Position numbers and translations under genes: made by a program
Notes under the pieces: model-generated
The model's database searches: none
Told to the model about the DNA's origin: nothing
The model's input: the letters and a program-made list of their open reading frames with translations, nothing else
Source: Rhynchonema sp. JSB1_4
Lineage: Eukaryota; Nematoda; Chromadorea; Monhysterida; Xyalidae
Assembly (NCBI GenBank): GCA_030248065.1
Contig: JASAMV010004953.1
Span: 62,001 to 126,000 of the forward strand
Direction: 5' to 3'
Length of the DNA: 64,000 bases
Part shown: piece after piece, positions 32,007 to 59,477 of the stretch
Layout of the letters: the number at the start of each line of letters is the position of its first letter
Position numbering within the stretch: the stretch's first letter is position 1

Positions 32007-32992
32007 TTATGTTTGTGACGTGGTCGCAGCCGAGTTCTTTTTCGATCGTTTTCTAGCCGCATTTTTTGAGTCCGCCATTTCCCGATAGGCCTCTTTGACC
32101 TCATCGGCGAGTTTGTTCCATTTCTTCTGCAGTTTCGACTGCAACTTTTCTTCGGTGTAGTTCTTGTCGGCGTATCTACAAAACAACGTTATTGTACCCG
32201 CACGATTGAGTAACAGCCGTTGTTGTCGTTGTTGTTATTGAAACATCAAAAACAGTTATTACCGAAAGCCGGTGCACCAGGCCATCATCAGTGCTAAAAA
32301 TTTAAATCATCACACACATCACCAAACCTAAGCAGAACACTAACTTTGCCTTCTTCGCATCCTTGAACGCATCGAATGCCGTATATTCGGGTGCTTTCCG
32401 TTTATTGCCGTCTTTTGGAGCAAATAATTGTTGTTGACCAAAGCTGTTCTTTTTCAGGTGCTCCAATTCGGGATGGCGCTCGAAGAATTCCAGCACTTTC
32501 TTCATAAATTTCTTCTTGTTCTTTTCCGACAGATCGTTGTATTTCTGGCGCTCTGCGTCCGAGAGCTTCGCCCAAGTTTTGGCGACGTCCTGAAAACAGG
32601 CGCACCACAAAATTTTTTGATTTCGTCCGTTTTGAACTGTTGGGTTTCAGACATTTGGTCCGTGCAATTTGCACGTTGTGCTTGCAACTAGAATTTTCGC
32701 ATTTTGCACCGAAACACCCGTAAGTACCAAAAAAATATTCAATTTGACCCTAAAATTCTGTAGTTTGGGTGCGATTTGCACCCGAAAAATTCTGAAAAAA
32801 TTTCGTCGCCACGGTGAATTCAACAAAACTCGCACTAGTCCGCACCTGCATCACTTTCTGTGCGCCCTCTGGGCCCCCATTTTTGTTTTCAAACGCTTGA
32901 CCCTGATCTCGAATGAAGTGCACGTAACCACTGAGGTGTGTGGCGTTGTCCCTCGGGTAATCGGGGTAACACGCCAGACGTGCTTCCGGCAT
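32007..32992 (-). CDS. Two-HMG-box protein (HMGB/TFAM-like)
   Basis: Exons 32992-32846, 32589-32345 and 32175-32007 join in phase to 186 aa. Box 1 (about residues 8-80) includes YPDYPRDNATHLSGYVHFIR and DVAKTWAKLSDAERQKYNDL. Box 2 (about 110-170) includes YTAFDAFKDAKKAKYADKN and LQKKWNKLADEVKEAYREM. A short basic tail (RKRSKKNS) ends the protein. HMG boxes bend DNA; a pair without other domains occurs in HMGB proteins (nucleus) and in TFAM (mitochondrial DNA packaging). There is no acidic tail, and no transit peptide in this model. The Met lies exactly at an AG acceptor, so an upstream exon, coding or not, is likely. I cannot decide between the two families. Confidence 0.75.
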
Positions 32993-33299
32993 CTGAAACA
33001 TTTGTTGTTTAGTTTTATAAATTAAGTGAATTTTCATAGTTCATTCACATACGACCCCAGAAATGTGAGTGTCGTTCATGATATCTATGTATATGTGTCG
33101 GTGCCACCTGATCATAATCAGAATGTATCAGCCAACGTTTTTGTGCAGCCAGCAAAAATCCCGGTCCGGGTCTTGGTAAAAGCCACATCTTCATTTACGG
33201 CCCTACGGGCAGGTACGAGCGAATCGTGGTTAATAACGCGACATCGCACTGTGAAGCACCATCCAGACAATTTCAGTCAACAAAACATCGTGTGCAAAC

Positions 33300-34375
33300 C
33301 TTCAAATGCGTCTCAACCAGGTTCACAGCGCCCACAATAGTCATTCCGAATTTTTTGCGCGATGCAATTCGCAAGTATTCATCGAAGGCACGACGAATTT
33401 CGCTGTATATCGAGTGAGAGTTGGTATATTCAATCTTTTTTTATCAACACTGATGATCGAGATTGTACCCAGTCTGTCACGAGATTTAGTGCTTTCGAAC
33501 TGCATAAAAATTGTCAACGCAAGATGATAAAACAGGAAAAACGTTCGCCCTGGTCGAAATCGCAAGACCTTATCAGTCTGTAAATCTCGGCGGCGGGCAT
33601 CCACAACTAAAACACAGCGCTACCGACAGGGCAGATCTGATCCGATTAGATCACCCACCACGTTCAGCACGCGGGTTGTAGAAGACGCAAAACATGAACG
33701 TGTCCATTCACCCACCCAGTGGTCAACTGTCGTCCATCGTCGTCCGTCACTTTCACGTGTTCCCAGGCAAGAAATTTGGTGTAGAATTTGTCGCGTGGTC
33801 CAACGACGGCTTTGAGTTGCTGCAAATTAATGGAGAATTTTGGTAATAACTGATGTGTCAAGCAGGCCAGGTCTTATCCAAAAACGACGCATCTTTATGA
33901 TGACAGACAGTTTGTCCAGTCACCAGTTAACAAATACCACTGCATATACGTATTTCTTACTGCATGCCGAGAAAATTCAATGCAGACTGAAAATATCCCG
34001 TTCATTATCACTATAAAGGCGGCAGAATGTAATGGAAACAAACAAGCATGACAACGATGGATATCGACCTGCTTTTCAGAGACGGAACCGGTGCACCAGG
34101 GCATCATCAATGTTAATACATAAATGCATAGATTCCTACTGTTTGACCACCGGCTTGGAAAAAAATGACCGCAGACCTCAATAATTTTGTCGACAGTCTG
34201 TGGTGAGACGGGCATACGCTGAGTCGACGTGCTCGGGCCGACGCCCTTCAGCGCACCTTTCATGCTCATCCTGCTGCTCGCTGTGGATTGTTTAGTCTGA
34301 ACTTTCGATTTCGGATTTACTGAATCGGATGTTGTCGTGTTGGTACCAGCTTCAGAGATTTGATCAGTTGGCGGC
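33300..34375 (-). CDS. Exons of an unrecognised protein-coding gene (partial)
   Basis: The clearest exons are 34375-34177, encoding a Ser/Thr-rich linker ending MPVSPQTVDKIIE, and 33819-33712, encoding QLKAVVGPRDKFYTKFLAWE then HVKVTDDDGRQLTTGW. Both have good splice borders and compatible phase. Further downstream, 33606-33543 (LWMPAAEIYRLIRSCDFDQG) and 33402-33300 (EIRRAFDEYLRIASRKKFG then MTIVGAVNLVETHLK) look coding, but I could not join them in phase with confidence. I recognise no family. It lies between the BIG gene and the HMG gene on the same strand; either could share transcripts with it, but nothing shows that. Confidence 0.5.
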
Positions 34376-34399
34376 CTGAAGATGATGAAACAGAAAATT

Positions 34400-36524
34400 G
34401 CGGGTATCGCTCAATGTGATGCGCTGGCCGCTACGTTTCGCCACAGACTACCTGCTCCTGAACCCTTGTTACCCTGTCCAAGTCCACCTCAAGACTGGAT
34501 ACATAGTGGGCGAACATTGTCACAATGCTTGCTCACATCCAGAATGACAACATTTTGATAACACTATCGTTCCTGTCACCCTATGGTATTATAAATATGT
34601 GGTGTTTCACCAACAAAAAACGAAAGGAGCTCAAGAAGCAACACAACAGTGAAATAAAGAAAACTAAAAACGAGAAGAAAACATTCAAATCAAATGTTTG
34701 CGCGTCGTACACGTGAAGTTCCTCCCCGACAATTCCAGAGTCATCAACGACCTCCTCCATACGCCAAGTCGAAACGCAAAACAGCCAAGCGCTGAAAGAC
34801 CTTGCCGCCCACTGACGCTAACACCACGAGCAGCAAGTCTGAAAGCCAGAACCAACCAAACAGCATAACGCACAAAGCCCGGCACGGACAAAATATTACG
34901 CACACATCACAGGCAGGCAGAACAGGACGGCCTTGGCATGGGGTGTGTAAGGGAGAGCGACTGCACAAACTGAACACAACGCACACACAGTCAGCATAGT
35001 TGTGCAGCAGCAGGCATAGACAGGTCAAACCACGGCGTCGGTTTTGCCTGTGTGCGACAGATAGTGCACCGACTGAATGCAGACCCAAGCCAGCCAGCCA
35101 AGTGTACACGCACATAAACATTCGAAACGAACTGCACATTATGCTTCTCGCTCCGTGAAACAACCCATCCAGCAGCCAGGCAGGCAAGGTGGTTTCAACA
35201 AGGACCTGCCCAGCCAGACGCTCTGGTCTCGCTGGGCTTGGAGCAGAGACAAGGACGGCAGTGTAGACTGCCTAACCGACCAGTCTGGTTAGATTGTGTT
35301 GGTTTGCCTGCCTCAATGTTCAAATGGCAGTGTTCACTTAGCGCAACCGTGCCAAGAGGGGGCTATCCGCTTCTGCTCAAGCCATAACGGGTACCAGAAT
35401 GAAAGATAAGACTAAGTTAGGCAATAATGGGGAAGAATCAGTAAGCAGACTGAACTCAGGGACTGGATAGGCGAAGAAGCGGAATACTGGGAGACCGAAA
35501 TATTCGTAAATAAACTGACCTCTTTGACCAAATCTTTGAAACCACGGTTGAAATTTCGCACTCAGGATTCTGAAGAACATGAAGGTAATATGGAGCCCCC
35601 AACCAACTGTCAACAGCAATACAACATTGAGGTACATGCGAACAAGACTGCTTGAACAGGTTCAGTTTTAAAAACTTCAAACCTCAGACGAGAAATGAGT
35701 TAGTTTTTATGACGAACATAATGTATTTGTTGAACCACCACAAATTAAATCACAACTGTAATATTTCATTCAATTACTAGTTACTGTATTATACTGCAAT
35801 TGTATTCTTTGAAATAATAAATATTTAGGTATATGTGGATATCAGCTGTGAAAAATAACAACAAAAAACAATAAAGAACAGCACAACAGATGAATCGAAG
35901 GTTCACAAGCAACCAACGTGAATGTAAGGTGAAAAATAATAAACACCAAAAACCACAGCATTTTGACTGAGTCTTCCAGGAAAGTGTACAAATATACAGT
36001 GCAAAAACATTGCATATTGTGATCTATGTATATAACCGATATTTACCAAAAATCGTCCTTTAAACTGAAATTGCACTACAGTATACCCATGCGGCCAAAG
36101 TTAACGTTTAGCTTGATAACAACAATAATTGCAAAAGACAGAGCTCACTAACCAAAAAAACCATATACCTTTCGCTATCTACGGCACAGTAAATGTAACA
36201 CGGGCCCGTTGGTGCAGAAATCACAATAAAACCACGCAGCAAAATTGTGAAAAATGTAGGTTGAATATGAGGGATCACACGTTTAATGATAATAGTGGTT
36301 CAAAAAATAAGTGTTTCGAATTCAAAATACAAACGGCGAGCTATAAACTTGTATGGCTTGCAATTTGCCCGTTGCAAAGATGTTGCAATACACACACCGA
36401 CAATAACTAATTACAACAGAAACAGTACGACAAGCATTTCCATGAAAAACAAAGATACGCAGTCAAGATTAAAGTGAAAATGGATAGCGACAGAGACAGG
36501 AATATTGAACCATATCCAGAGGGG
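34400..36524. other. Gap downstream of the BIG gene
   Basis: Mostly AT-rich and featureless. One minus-strand frame (35377-35637, 86 aa, hydrophobic, beginning MYLNVVLLLTVGWGLHITFM) is open but unrecognised and unsupported by splice sites. Confidence 0.35.
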
Positions 36525-52584
<16,060 letters not shown>

Positions 52585-52869
52585 TTCGATCAATGAAATT
52601 CGAACGATCGGAATCAACAACGGAATGTAACGACGACAAATAACCAGACTCGGGAACGGTTATTTGCATATTTTTGACACAATCGTTTTTGGTTGATTTT
52701 AATTGCTCCTGTGTAAGACCGAATCACATTATCGCATAGCGATAGCATGTACGTACCAGGCCCCACAAAATCGAAGTCGGACCCGGCCCGAATTGCTCAA
52801 ATTTCAAGCTAAAAGCGCCTACGCGCAGAATATCCACACATTTTTTCTGGAACTCAAATGGACCCGGAC

Positions 52870-53668
52870 CAATGGTGTAGCTGGGGGGGGGGGGGTCCCC
52901 CCTAGGTACAGTAGGTAGGTTGCCGCCCCTCTCCTGGTACAGTAGGTAGCAGTGTAGTTCCTGGGGGGGACCCCCCTCGGGTACGTCTGTTCCCCCTCCG
53001 AGGTACGCCTGCCCCACTGTTCCCCCTCCGGGTACGTCTGCTCCCCCAATTTTTTCCTAAAATGGGCAAATTTAGGCCTAAAATATGCATTTTTAGGCCA
53101 AAAATAGGTAAACTTTAGGTGAAACCTCCAAAAAAACGCCAAAATACCCTTTTTATAGGGGATTTTTCGCAAAAGAAGGCAAAAATAGTCCAATTTTTCG
53201 ACCTCAAAAAATGACTTTTTTCCGTCCCCCCCCCAAATTGGGACTTCCCCCCCCCTTCCCCCCCAGGTAGGTACGTCTGTTCCCCCTCCGAAAATAGTGG
53301 AGGGTACGTCTGTTCCCCCTCCGGACCAGGAACTACACTGGTAGGTAGGTTGCCGCCCCTCCTCTGGTACAGTAGGTAGGTTGCCGCCCCACCTAACTTT
53401 TCACCCAAAACATTCATTTTTGGCTTAAAATTGCATAAAATTAGCATATTTGTCTGCAAATAGGCGAAAAATCGCGCGCTGCGCGCGAAATTAGTGTTTT
53501 AGGCCACATTTTCTTCAGTATTTAGACATAAAAAATTTCGGTTTCCAGATGACCCCCCAAGTGGTACGACCCCCCCCCCCTAGCTCGGCTGGTACAGTAG
53601 GTAGGTTGCCGCCCCGCATTTTGGGTGGTACAGTAGGTTGCCGCCCCGCCTGGGTAGCTACACCACTG
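52870..53668. mobile_element. hAT-type MITE (CAATGGTGTAGCT ends), outer copy
   Basis: Left end CAATGGTGTAGCT, right end AGCTACACCACTG, perfect 8-bp duplication ACCCGGAC (52862-52869 and 53669-53676). The right part nearly equals that of the 7583-8844 element. It is interrupted by a second MITE. Confidence 0.93.
52950..53340. mobile_element. hAT-type MITE nested in 52870-53668
   Basis: Ends CAGTGTAGTTCCTGG and CCAGGAACTACACTG, 8-bp duplication GTAGGTAG on both sides (52942-52949 and 53341-53348), 391 bp, with the usual CCTAAAATGGGCA arms. Confidence 0.92.
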
Positions 53669-53707
53669 ACCCGGACGGTTCACAGAAACCGAATTACAAA
53701 AACATAA

Positions 53708-53787
53708 AGGAAGAGAATGACAGCGTGACTCTCTTGTAAACCAACATTCATTCTTTAATTTACACCGCATAAACTTCTGTGCGATTT
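53708..53787 (+). repeat. 80-bp direct repeat, left copy
   Basis: AGGAAGAGAATGACAGCGTG through to AACTTCTGTGCGATTT; repeated at 54741-54823 with three extra bases (TGT) near its end. The two copies flank the Lys-rich intronless ORF. Confidence 0.9.
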
Positions 53788-53911
53788 GGTGGTTCCTGCG
53801 AGGTACGATCCTCGTGTTTCGAGCAGGCCGAGCGCGTGGTAGCGCCAAGAGCTAAAATACCGTAACCCTGCTGTTTTTGGCTCAAATATTTTGAAGTTCA
53901 AAAGTAATAAA

Positions 53912-54619
53912 ATGTCTTCGCGGCAAGAAAATGAATCGAAGGTTTCCGAAGTGAAATTGATTCAATATACGCCGAAATATCTGCTAAAATTGGTGGAAAC
54001 TGTGAAGACCTATGGCGGAAATCCCGCGGATGTGAAAAGCCTCCGGGATATTTTGATTCATCTGTGCGTGACCGCCGGACTCTGGCCTCAAGTCGACCTG
54101 CTGGCGTTCAAAGTGCCAATCATCTACCACAAGCCCTATTCATGGTATTTCCTGTATTGGGCAATTGCAAAGATGCTACCCAATGAATTGGAATGCCCCG
54201 ATTATCTTCATGAACGCATCAAGTCGTTTTCTCATGAAGATATCTTCCCTTCTGTGCCCGAACAGCCCGCACGAGCCCAACTGCCTAATAGCGAAGAATC
54301 GACAGGAAACGCCGTGGAGCGAATCGAGAATGAGAAGATGAAGAAACGAAGAAAGAAAAAGAAAGAGAAAGAGAAGAAAGAGAGGAAAAAGAAGGTGATC
54401 AAGGGACGAAAGAAATGGCGCCGTCGGCTGGTGAAACAAGCGACGAAGAAATGCCACGTTCACAAGAAATCGTTCGATTGTGCCACGACGACGAATGATG
54501 ACGCGGTCGATGGGATGACATGGCCGATTGGTGATCTGGCGTTGATGTGCGACGGCGTGAAGAAAGAAATGGCCGCGCGAGGTCGGGGTGTAAAGAAAAA
54601 GAAGAGAGCTGATTTTTAG
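53912..54619 (+). CDS. Intronless Lys-rich protein of unknown function
   Basis: An open frame of 235 aa starting at an ATG in good context (AAAATGTC). Residues 1-110 look like a folded domain, with YTPKYLLKLVETVKTYGG, SLRDILIHLCVTAGLWPQV and KPYSWYFLYWAIAKMLP. Residues 130-175 are an extreme Lys/Arg/Glu run (KKRRKKKKEKEKKERKKK), probably a nuclear or nucleolar signal. The C-terminal part has KWRRRLVKQATKKCHVHKKS and MTWPIGDLALMCDG, and the protein ends KKKKRADF. I recognise no family. It lies between two 80-bp direct repeats, downstream of the BIG 5' end and on the opposite strand. Lack of introns and the direct repeats may point to a retroposed or transposed gene. Confidence 0.6.
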   Translation: MSSRQENESKVSEVKLIQYTPKYLLKLVETVKTYGGNPADVKSLRDILIHLCVTAGLWPQVDLLAFKVPIIYHKPYSWYFLYWAIAKMLPNELECPDYLHERIKSFSHEDIFPSVPEQPARAQLPNSEESTGNAVERIENEKMKKRRKKKKEKEKKERKKKVIKGRKKWRRRLVKQATKKCHVHKKSFDCATTTNDDAVDGMTWPIGDLALMCDGVKKEMAARGRGVKKKKRADF

Positions 54620-54740
54620 GCTCGGGCATCGATTGTGTTAGGACGTATAGGTGACAAATGATATTGTGATTGGGTGATTTTCCACCATATTTCTCTGTAA
54701 ACGCCTACTTTTCTGTTCACATCCCCTGGTGGAAGGGAGG

Positions 54741-54823
54741 AGGAAGAGAATGACAGCGTGACTCTCTTGTAAACCAACATTCATTCTTTAATTTACACCG
54801 CATAAACTTCTGTTGTGCGATTT
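54741..54823 (+). repeat. 80-bp direct repeat, right copy
   Basis: Right partner of 53708-53787, about 120 bp after the stop of the Lys-rich ORF. Confidence 0.9.
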
Positions 54824-54882
54824 ATAATAATAATTCCCGAGAAAATTGTGCAAATTTTGGGGACCCCCACCCCCCCCCCCAA

Positions 54883-55317
54883 GTACCGTATTGTCGGAAA
54901 TAGAACCCCCCATTAATTGACCCCCCCCCATTAATTGAACCCCCCTAAATGGCTCGAAATCAAAAATAGAACCCCCCCATTAATTGACCCCCCCATTAAT
55001 AGAACCCCACCCCCAACCTTCACCGTACCACAGATTAGTGGTAGTGGTATAGTAGGGCTGTGTTGTTGTGTCAAACGTTGTTTAAGCTTGCGTACACAAC
55101 AGAATACAGCTTTTTAAGCATAATTACCGCTGTTGAAGTTAGAAAATACCGAAAACAAGCCATTTTTATGGGCATTATTAACAATGATTTTTTTCGTCGG
55201 GGGGCCAAATGAAAAATATAACCCCCCCAATAATTGACCCCCCCATAAATTGAACCCCCCAAAATGACCCCAGTGAAAAAATAGACCCCCCGGGTTCTAT
55301 TTCCGACAATACGGTAC
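54883..55317. mobile_element. Foldback MITE with GTACCGTATTGTCGG ends
   Basis: Inverted ends GTACCGTATTGTCGG followed by AAATAGAACCC, and the exact complement at the right. The 435-bp interior has repeated CCCCCATTAATTGA motifs at both arms around an AT-rich core. Confidence 0.85.
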
Positions 55318-55597
55318 TACCCTGCTTGCACCCGACCCGGCAAGATCATGACTGCCCACCGACCACGTTCGGTTCTTTGATTTTGTTCTCTTTCATTATA
55401 GCGTGGAGGAAGGAAAGATTTCTGCTTTCGAAGTTTGATCAATATGCCAAATGCCTATAATCCCACTTGTGATGGCCCGATTGTGGGAAGCTTTACAATA
55501 AAAAGCATCTGCATGCATACAAATCACATTTTATTTCTCTTTCCGGCATGGATTATCCAGGTTCAGTAGACGTTCGCTAAATGCTACAGTTTCAAAA

Positions 55598-57347
55598 TTA
55601 TTTGCTGTGCCATTCTAGCTCAGATCCCCACGATCTTCTTCCAAAGTCATCGCCTTTGGCCCAGCCTTGTGTTTGCGCATGCGTTTCACCAGCCAACTCG
55701 ATTTTCTCGTCTTCGGTTAACGCCAGTAAATCTGAAAAGTTTACCAAAGCTTCATGAGCTGCCGTGTGAACTCTATGCGGACGCGGATGCACGGTCTCGC
55801 ACGATAGTAGACAAAATGAATATACGTTGTGCCGAACGACAAAAGATAGAAAAAATGTACTTTTGTAACCACAGCTGATATGGCGAGCTTCAGTTCCCAC
55901 TCTAAATGGCGCAACACAGCTTACAAAAGGAAAATTATTTTAACATCTATAATAAATACCAAACCTGGATCAATCGCTCGCAGAATATCCCGGCTGAATG
56001 CGCCCTTCTGATTGGCTGGCAGTGCAATGAGATGATCTTGTGGAATGGCTTTGAGCGTCTGAAGAGGCAGACGGGCCAGAATCTGAAACACTTCCAAAAA
56101 GGGAACATCCTCTTTATTATGTATGTGACATGTAACCGGTTTTATCGGTCACACGCAACACAAACATTCACTGCGGAATTCTCTAGTCGTAGCAACGTGG
56201 GGGTTTAGGTGTGCTGAACAAGTGCAGAAAAACGTTAATGACCAACTTTCGGATTGATGGCTGCAATCTGTGCGGCAGTGGATTTCGACCAGGCACTTGG
56301 TGGGATGGTTGACAACGCATTTAGTGACATCCCACTCAAAGTGTCCGTGGGGAGGAGGGGAAACACCTCCTGCCATGGAATCGCGCCCATCACAGTTGGA
56401 CTGAAGGTGATGATATTTCATATGTATGTGGATTAGCGCGATTAGTTAAACTCGGTGAGCAGTGTTGGCCATGTGGAGTTTTAAATTAAAGATCGATATT
56501 TCAAATTTATACAATCACGTGACGCAGATAAATTACTTCGATCATGTACTCAAATAATCGTTGCTTCATGGAAAACCTTTCCCCTTGACAAATCAGACAA
56601 TGCAGTACCTGAATCGATCAAACGCGGTCGGAGGCAAGCCCTGAATGACGACGTTCCAGGGAAAGCTGGGCGAAACCAGACGGTCAACGGGAAGAAACTG
56701 GATGATTTGACCAGCGAGGTGTGCCTGAAAATAAAAGGCGAACTGCACCAACACGAGCCCGATTTCGAAGCTGGCGTGCATTCAAAACGAATAGAAAGGG
56801 AAAATTATCATGTTCCATTTGTATTCTTCAACGTGTAACATTTTCGAAATCACAGCCACGTTTGAATGTTTCACTATTTTGCCAGCTGCAAAGTCGAGCT
56901 CATGTTGGTGCAGTTTTCCTTTACAGTCGCGTCCTGGTCGAGGCCTACTTTTTATGGTGGCACGATCCTCGTGTTTGCTTTTGGCATCACATGGCCATAT
57001 GGTGCACTGGCACTGACGAAGACATGGTGTACTGCCCCGTCTGCGAGAGCAGGTCGAAACGGGCAACCAAAAGCAAGCTGCGCAACAGCGGTTCATAATT
57101 GTATAGCAGAACCGTCGACTAGTAAGAGACTGGACTGCATACATACCTTGAAATTGGTGTCATCAGTCAGTTTGTTGACCACTTCCACCTGTTGCTCCAT
57201 CATGCTTGTCAGCAGCGATGGTTGCAACTTGGCCAGGTTCTCTGCCGGTATGGAGTCGATGGTGTCAGAGGGCAGCGAAACCAGATCGGACGCAGTCAAA
57301 CGCTCCAGAATGGTATCCATTGATTGGGACGTTTGTAGACTGGCACG
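55598..57347 (-). CDS. 3' part of a protein with mesothelin/otoancorin-like repeats
   Basis: Five phase-consistent exons, 57347-57147, 56724-56609, 56400-56247, 56082-55965 and 55731-55598, give 240 aa to the stop. The 5' end was not found. The sequence is a chain of short helical repeats with Leu-Pro and Ile-Pro turns: DLVSLPSDTIDSIPAENLAK, then QGLPPTAFDRF, LSTIPPSAWSKSTAAQIAAI, LARLPLQTLKAIPQDHLIAL and LLALTEDEKIELAG. Such L-x-x-(L/I)-P repeats with Trp resemble the superhelical repeats of mesothelin, stereocilin and otoancorin, which are extracellular or GPI-anchored adhesion proteins. That assignment is from memory of the pattern and is tentative. The tail (GWAKGDDFGRRSWGSELEWH) has no hydrophobic GPI signal. 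A palindromic MITE lies in the first intron shown. Confidence 0.6.
56741..56916. mobile_element. Palindromic MITE, CAACACGAG family, copy 3
   Basis: Arms AACTGCACCAACACGAGCCC and AGCTCATGTTGGTGCAGTTT; inner GTGAAACATTC appears inverted relative to copies 1 and 2. It lies 17 bp upstream (on the minus strand) of an exon of the mesothelin-like gene. Confidence 0.8.
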
Positions 57348-57728
57348 CTGCACAGATTGGATGATGTTTCAACACACATATTGGCTACAGGTATCAAACT
57401 CGTTTGATCAATCCGGAAACGGCCTTATCTTGATCACTTGATCGGCCTTTGTACTTTGGCTATTTCTAAATTTACACCATAAATCGACCAGCCAGCCTAC
57501 AAAATAATCCCGAGATGACCAGAGGTACCGCCTGTAACTTTTATGATGATCGAACTTAGTGGCATCGGTGAAGCTCGAAATACATATCCTTGATAGTAAC
57601 AGTCCCCGATCACCAATTTGATACATGCGCATGCTCGGTTATTTTACTAGGAAGTATGTACTGATCATGGTCTGGCCTATTAGCATCAAGATTAGGAGCG
57701 GTGGTGGTGGTGTCGGCCGGTCTTAAGA

Positions 57729-58070
57729 TTGGGTATCCTCGATCGTGCAAAGTCGGTCCACTATAACGAGGCTGAACTGTACATATGCACCTGTGCGTTT
57801 CTGCCCAACAACAGCGGTCCGCCAACTGCACCCCCGATTCCAGACGGGTTCACGTCGATGATCGGTGGCCCACCTGCGCCCCATCGCAGTCCTGTGTATA
57901 TGAAAATGGGCACAACCTTCTCAAAAGATTTCACAAGAAGTATTCAACAAGGGCCAAATGCTAAGCCCATTTTGATCGTCATGTCGGCGGTAGTATGGAA
58001 GTACCACATAAGACTCTTGACGGCTTATCTCAAGACTCAACACACAAACCTTTCGTTGGCATCAGACTGA
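57729..58070 (+). other. Unassigned plus-strand frame
   Basis: A 113-aa open frame with a Pro-rich middle (NNSGPPTAPPIPDGFTSMIG) and a less plausible second half. No homolog is recognised and no splice chain was built. It may be an exon of an unseen gene or chance. Confidence 0.2.
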
Positions 58071-58608
58071 TCAAAATTGCAATAATGTAGCGCCGAAACA
58101 TTGCAAAGATTATATAATATTATAATTCCCATTTTTACTTTTAAAACGGTGACAGTGAATGCCCGCTATTTTGTATTTTTGTCAGATGTGACGCGCAGCA
58201 GTGAGTTCTTTGGTAATTTACGAAAACATTGGCCGATAAAAAAAAACCGCACTCGCGGCAGTAATGCATATTATATTGCATGTTTTTAATGTCGCTTTAT
58301 TTGTCAACAACGTAGACGAATTATTACATCACTGCAATAGACAAATGATCTGGTAATGTTAATAATTCTCCGACAAGGCAGAAAAGAGCTGAACACTGTC
58401 TAGTCTGAGTGTATTTGCGGCTGGGACATCCGTTTTTTCGATGTCCTTCAACGAACAGTACCAATTAGCCAGTGAGTGGGAACGAACAGTCAACTGAGAT
58501 ATCGATTTTGTGATACCTGTGTACTGAGTAATGCAAAATCAGTTAATTTACGCCAAAAACGCGTTGTCAGTCAACCTTTCGGCGAAGATTCAATCCTTGC
58601 TCGAGCTA
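58071..58608. other. Non-coding stretch
   Basis: AT-rich sequence, no exon or repeat recognised. Confidence 0.4.
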
Positions 58609-59477
58609 GGGCGCGCCCATGTAGGCCAGGGCCAGGGCCGGGGCCGGGGCCATGAAAAATAATCTATGTCCGAGGCCCTGGCCCCGGCCCCGGGCCTGGC
58701 CTACATGGGCGCACCGACAGGGCCGGGGCCGGGGCCGGGGCCGGTGCGAAACATTTTTCTGGATAGGCGACGTTTCAACTACAGGGTTGTCAATAAACCA
58801 ACATTGGTTTCATGTATGCAGCTGTGCGTGCGTTTTCACGTTGGGTGCGCTATTGCCTGATTTATCAAGGGCATCGCTGTCTTGTGTTTTTCTTTAGATC
58901 ATACAAATTTGCAAATTGCAAATTCAGGCTGCAGTTTGAAACATTGTTGACAAAACACTGAACTTCTACCCGCAATTATACACATATAGTCCGCTTTTGA
59001 ACGTGCACATACACGACGTGCGCTTTTCGCTTATTGGTTGAATTATAGGTTACTCGAATATCGCGCAGTCATGTCGTTTACTGTTGTTGCTCAAACAATT
59101 TATGTCATCTGGTGACTTTTCATCAGCCAGTATTTTTAAGAATAAACAGCTTTATATTAATTTGCTTGAACAAATACATATGCATAACCTAAATAAAACC
59201 CCAAAATGACCGTGCCCTTGATACATCAGGCAACAGCACACCCAACACGAACACACACGCACAGCTGCATATGTATACGAAACCAATGTTGGATTATTGA
59301 CAACGCTGTAGTTCTGACGTCGCCTATCCAGAAAAATATTTCGCACCGGCCCCGGCCCCGGCCCTGTCGGTGCGCCCATGTAGGCCAGGGCCGGGGCCAG
59401 GGCCTCGGACATAGATTATTTTTCATGGCCCCGGCCCCGGCCCCGACCCTGGCCATGGCCTACATGGGCGCGCCCTT
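58609..59477. mobile_element. GC-rich foldback element with about 270-bp arms
   Basis: Ends GGGCGCGCCCATGTAGGCC and GGCCTACATGGGCGCGCCC. The left arm (58609-58885) pairs with the right arm (about 59205-59477), including CGCCTATCCAGAAAAAT and repeated CCGGGGCC/GGCCCCGG units. The spacer is about 320 bp of AT-rich DNA. Arms have diverged by indels. No clear target duplication was found. Confidence 0.85.

Noticed and set aside
32268..32297. Small extra exon in the HMG gene
   Set aside because: It has an acceptor-like and donor-like border, but including it breaks the reading frame of box 2; joining 32345 directly to 32175 is in phase.
34744..35187. 147-aa minus-strand frame
   Set aside because: Cys/Leu-rich low-complexity translation without family features; the plus strand is equally open.
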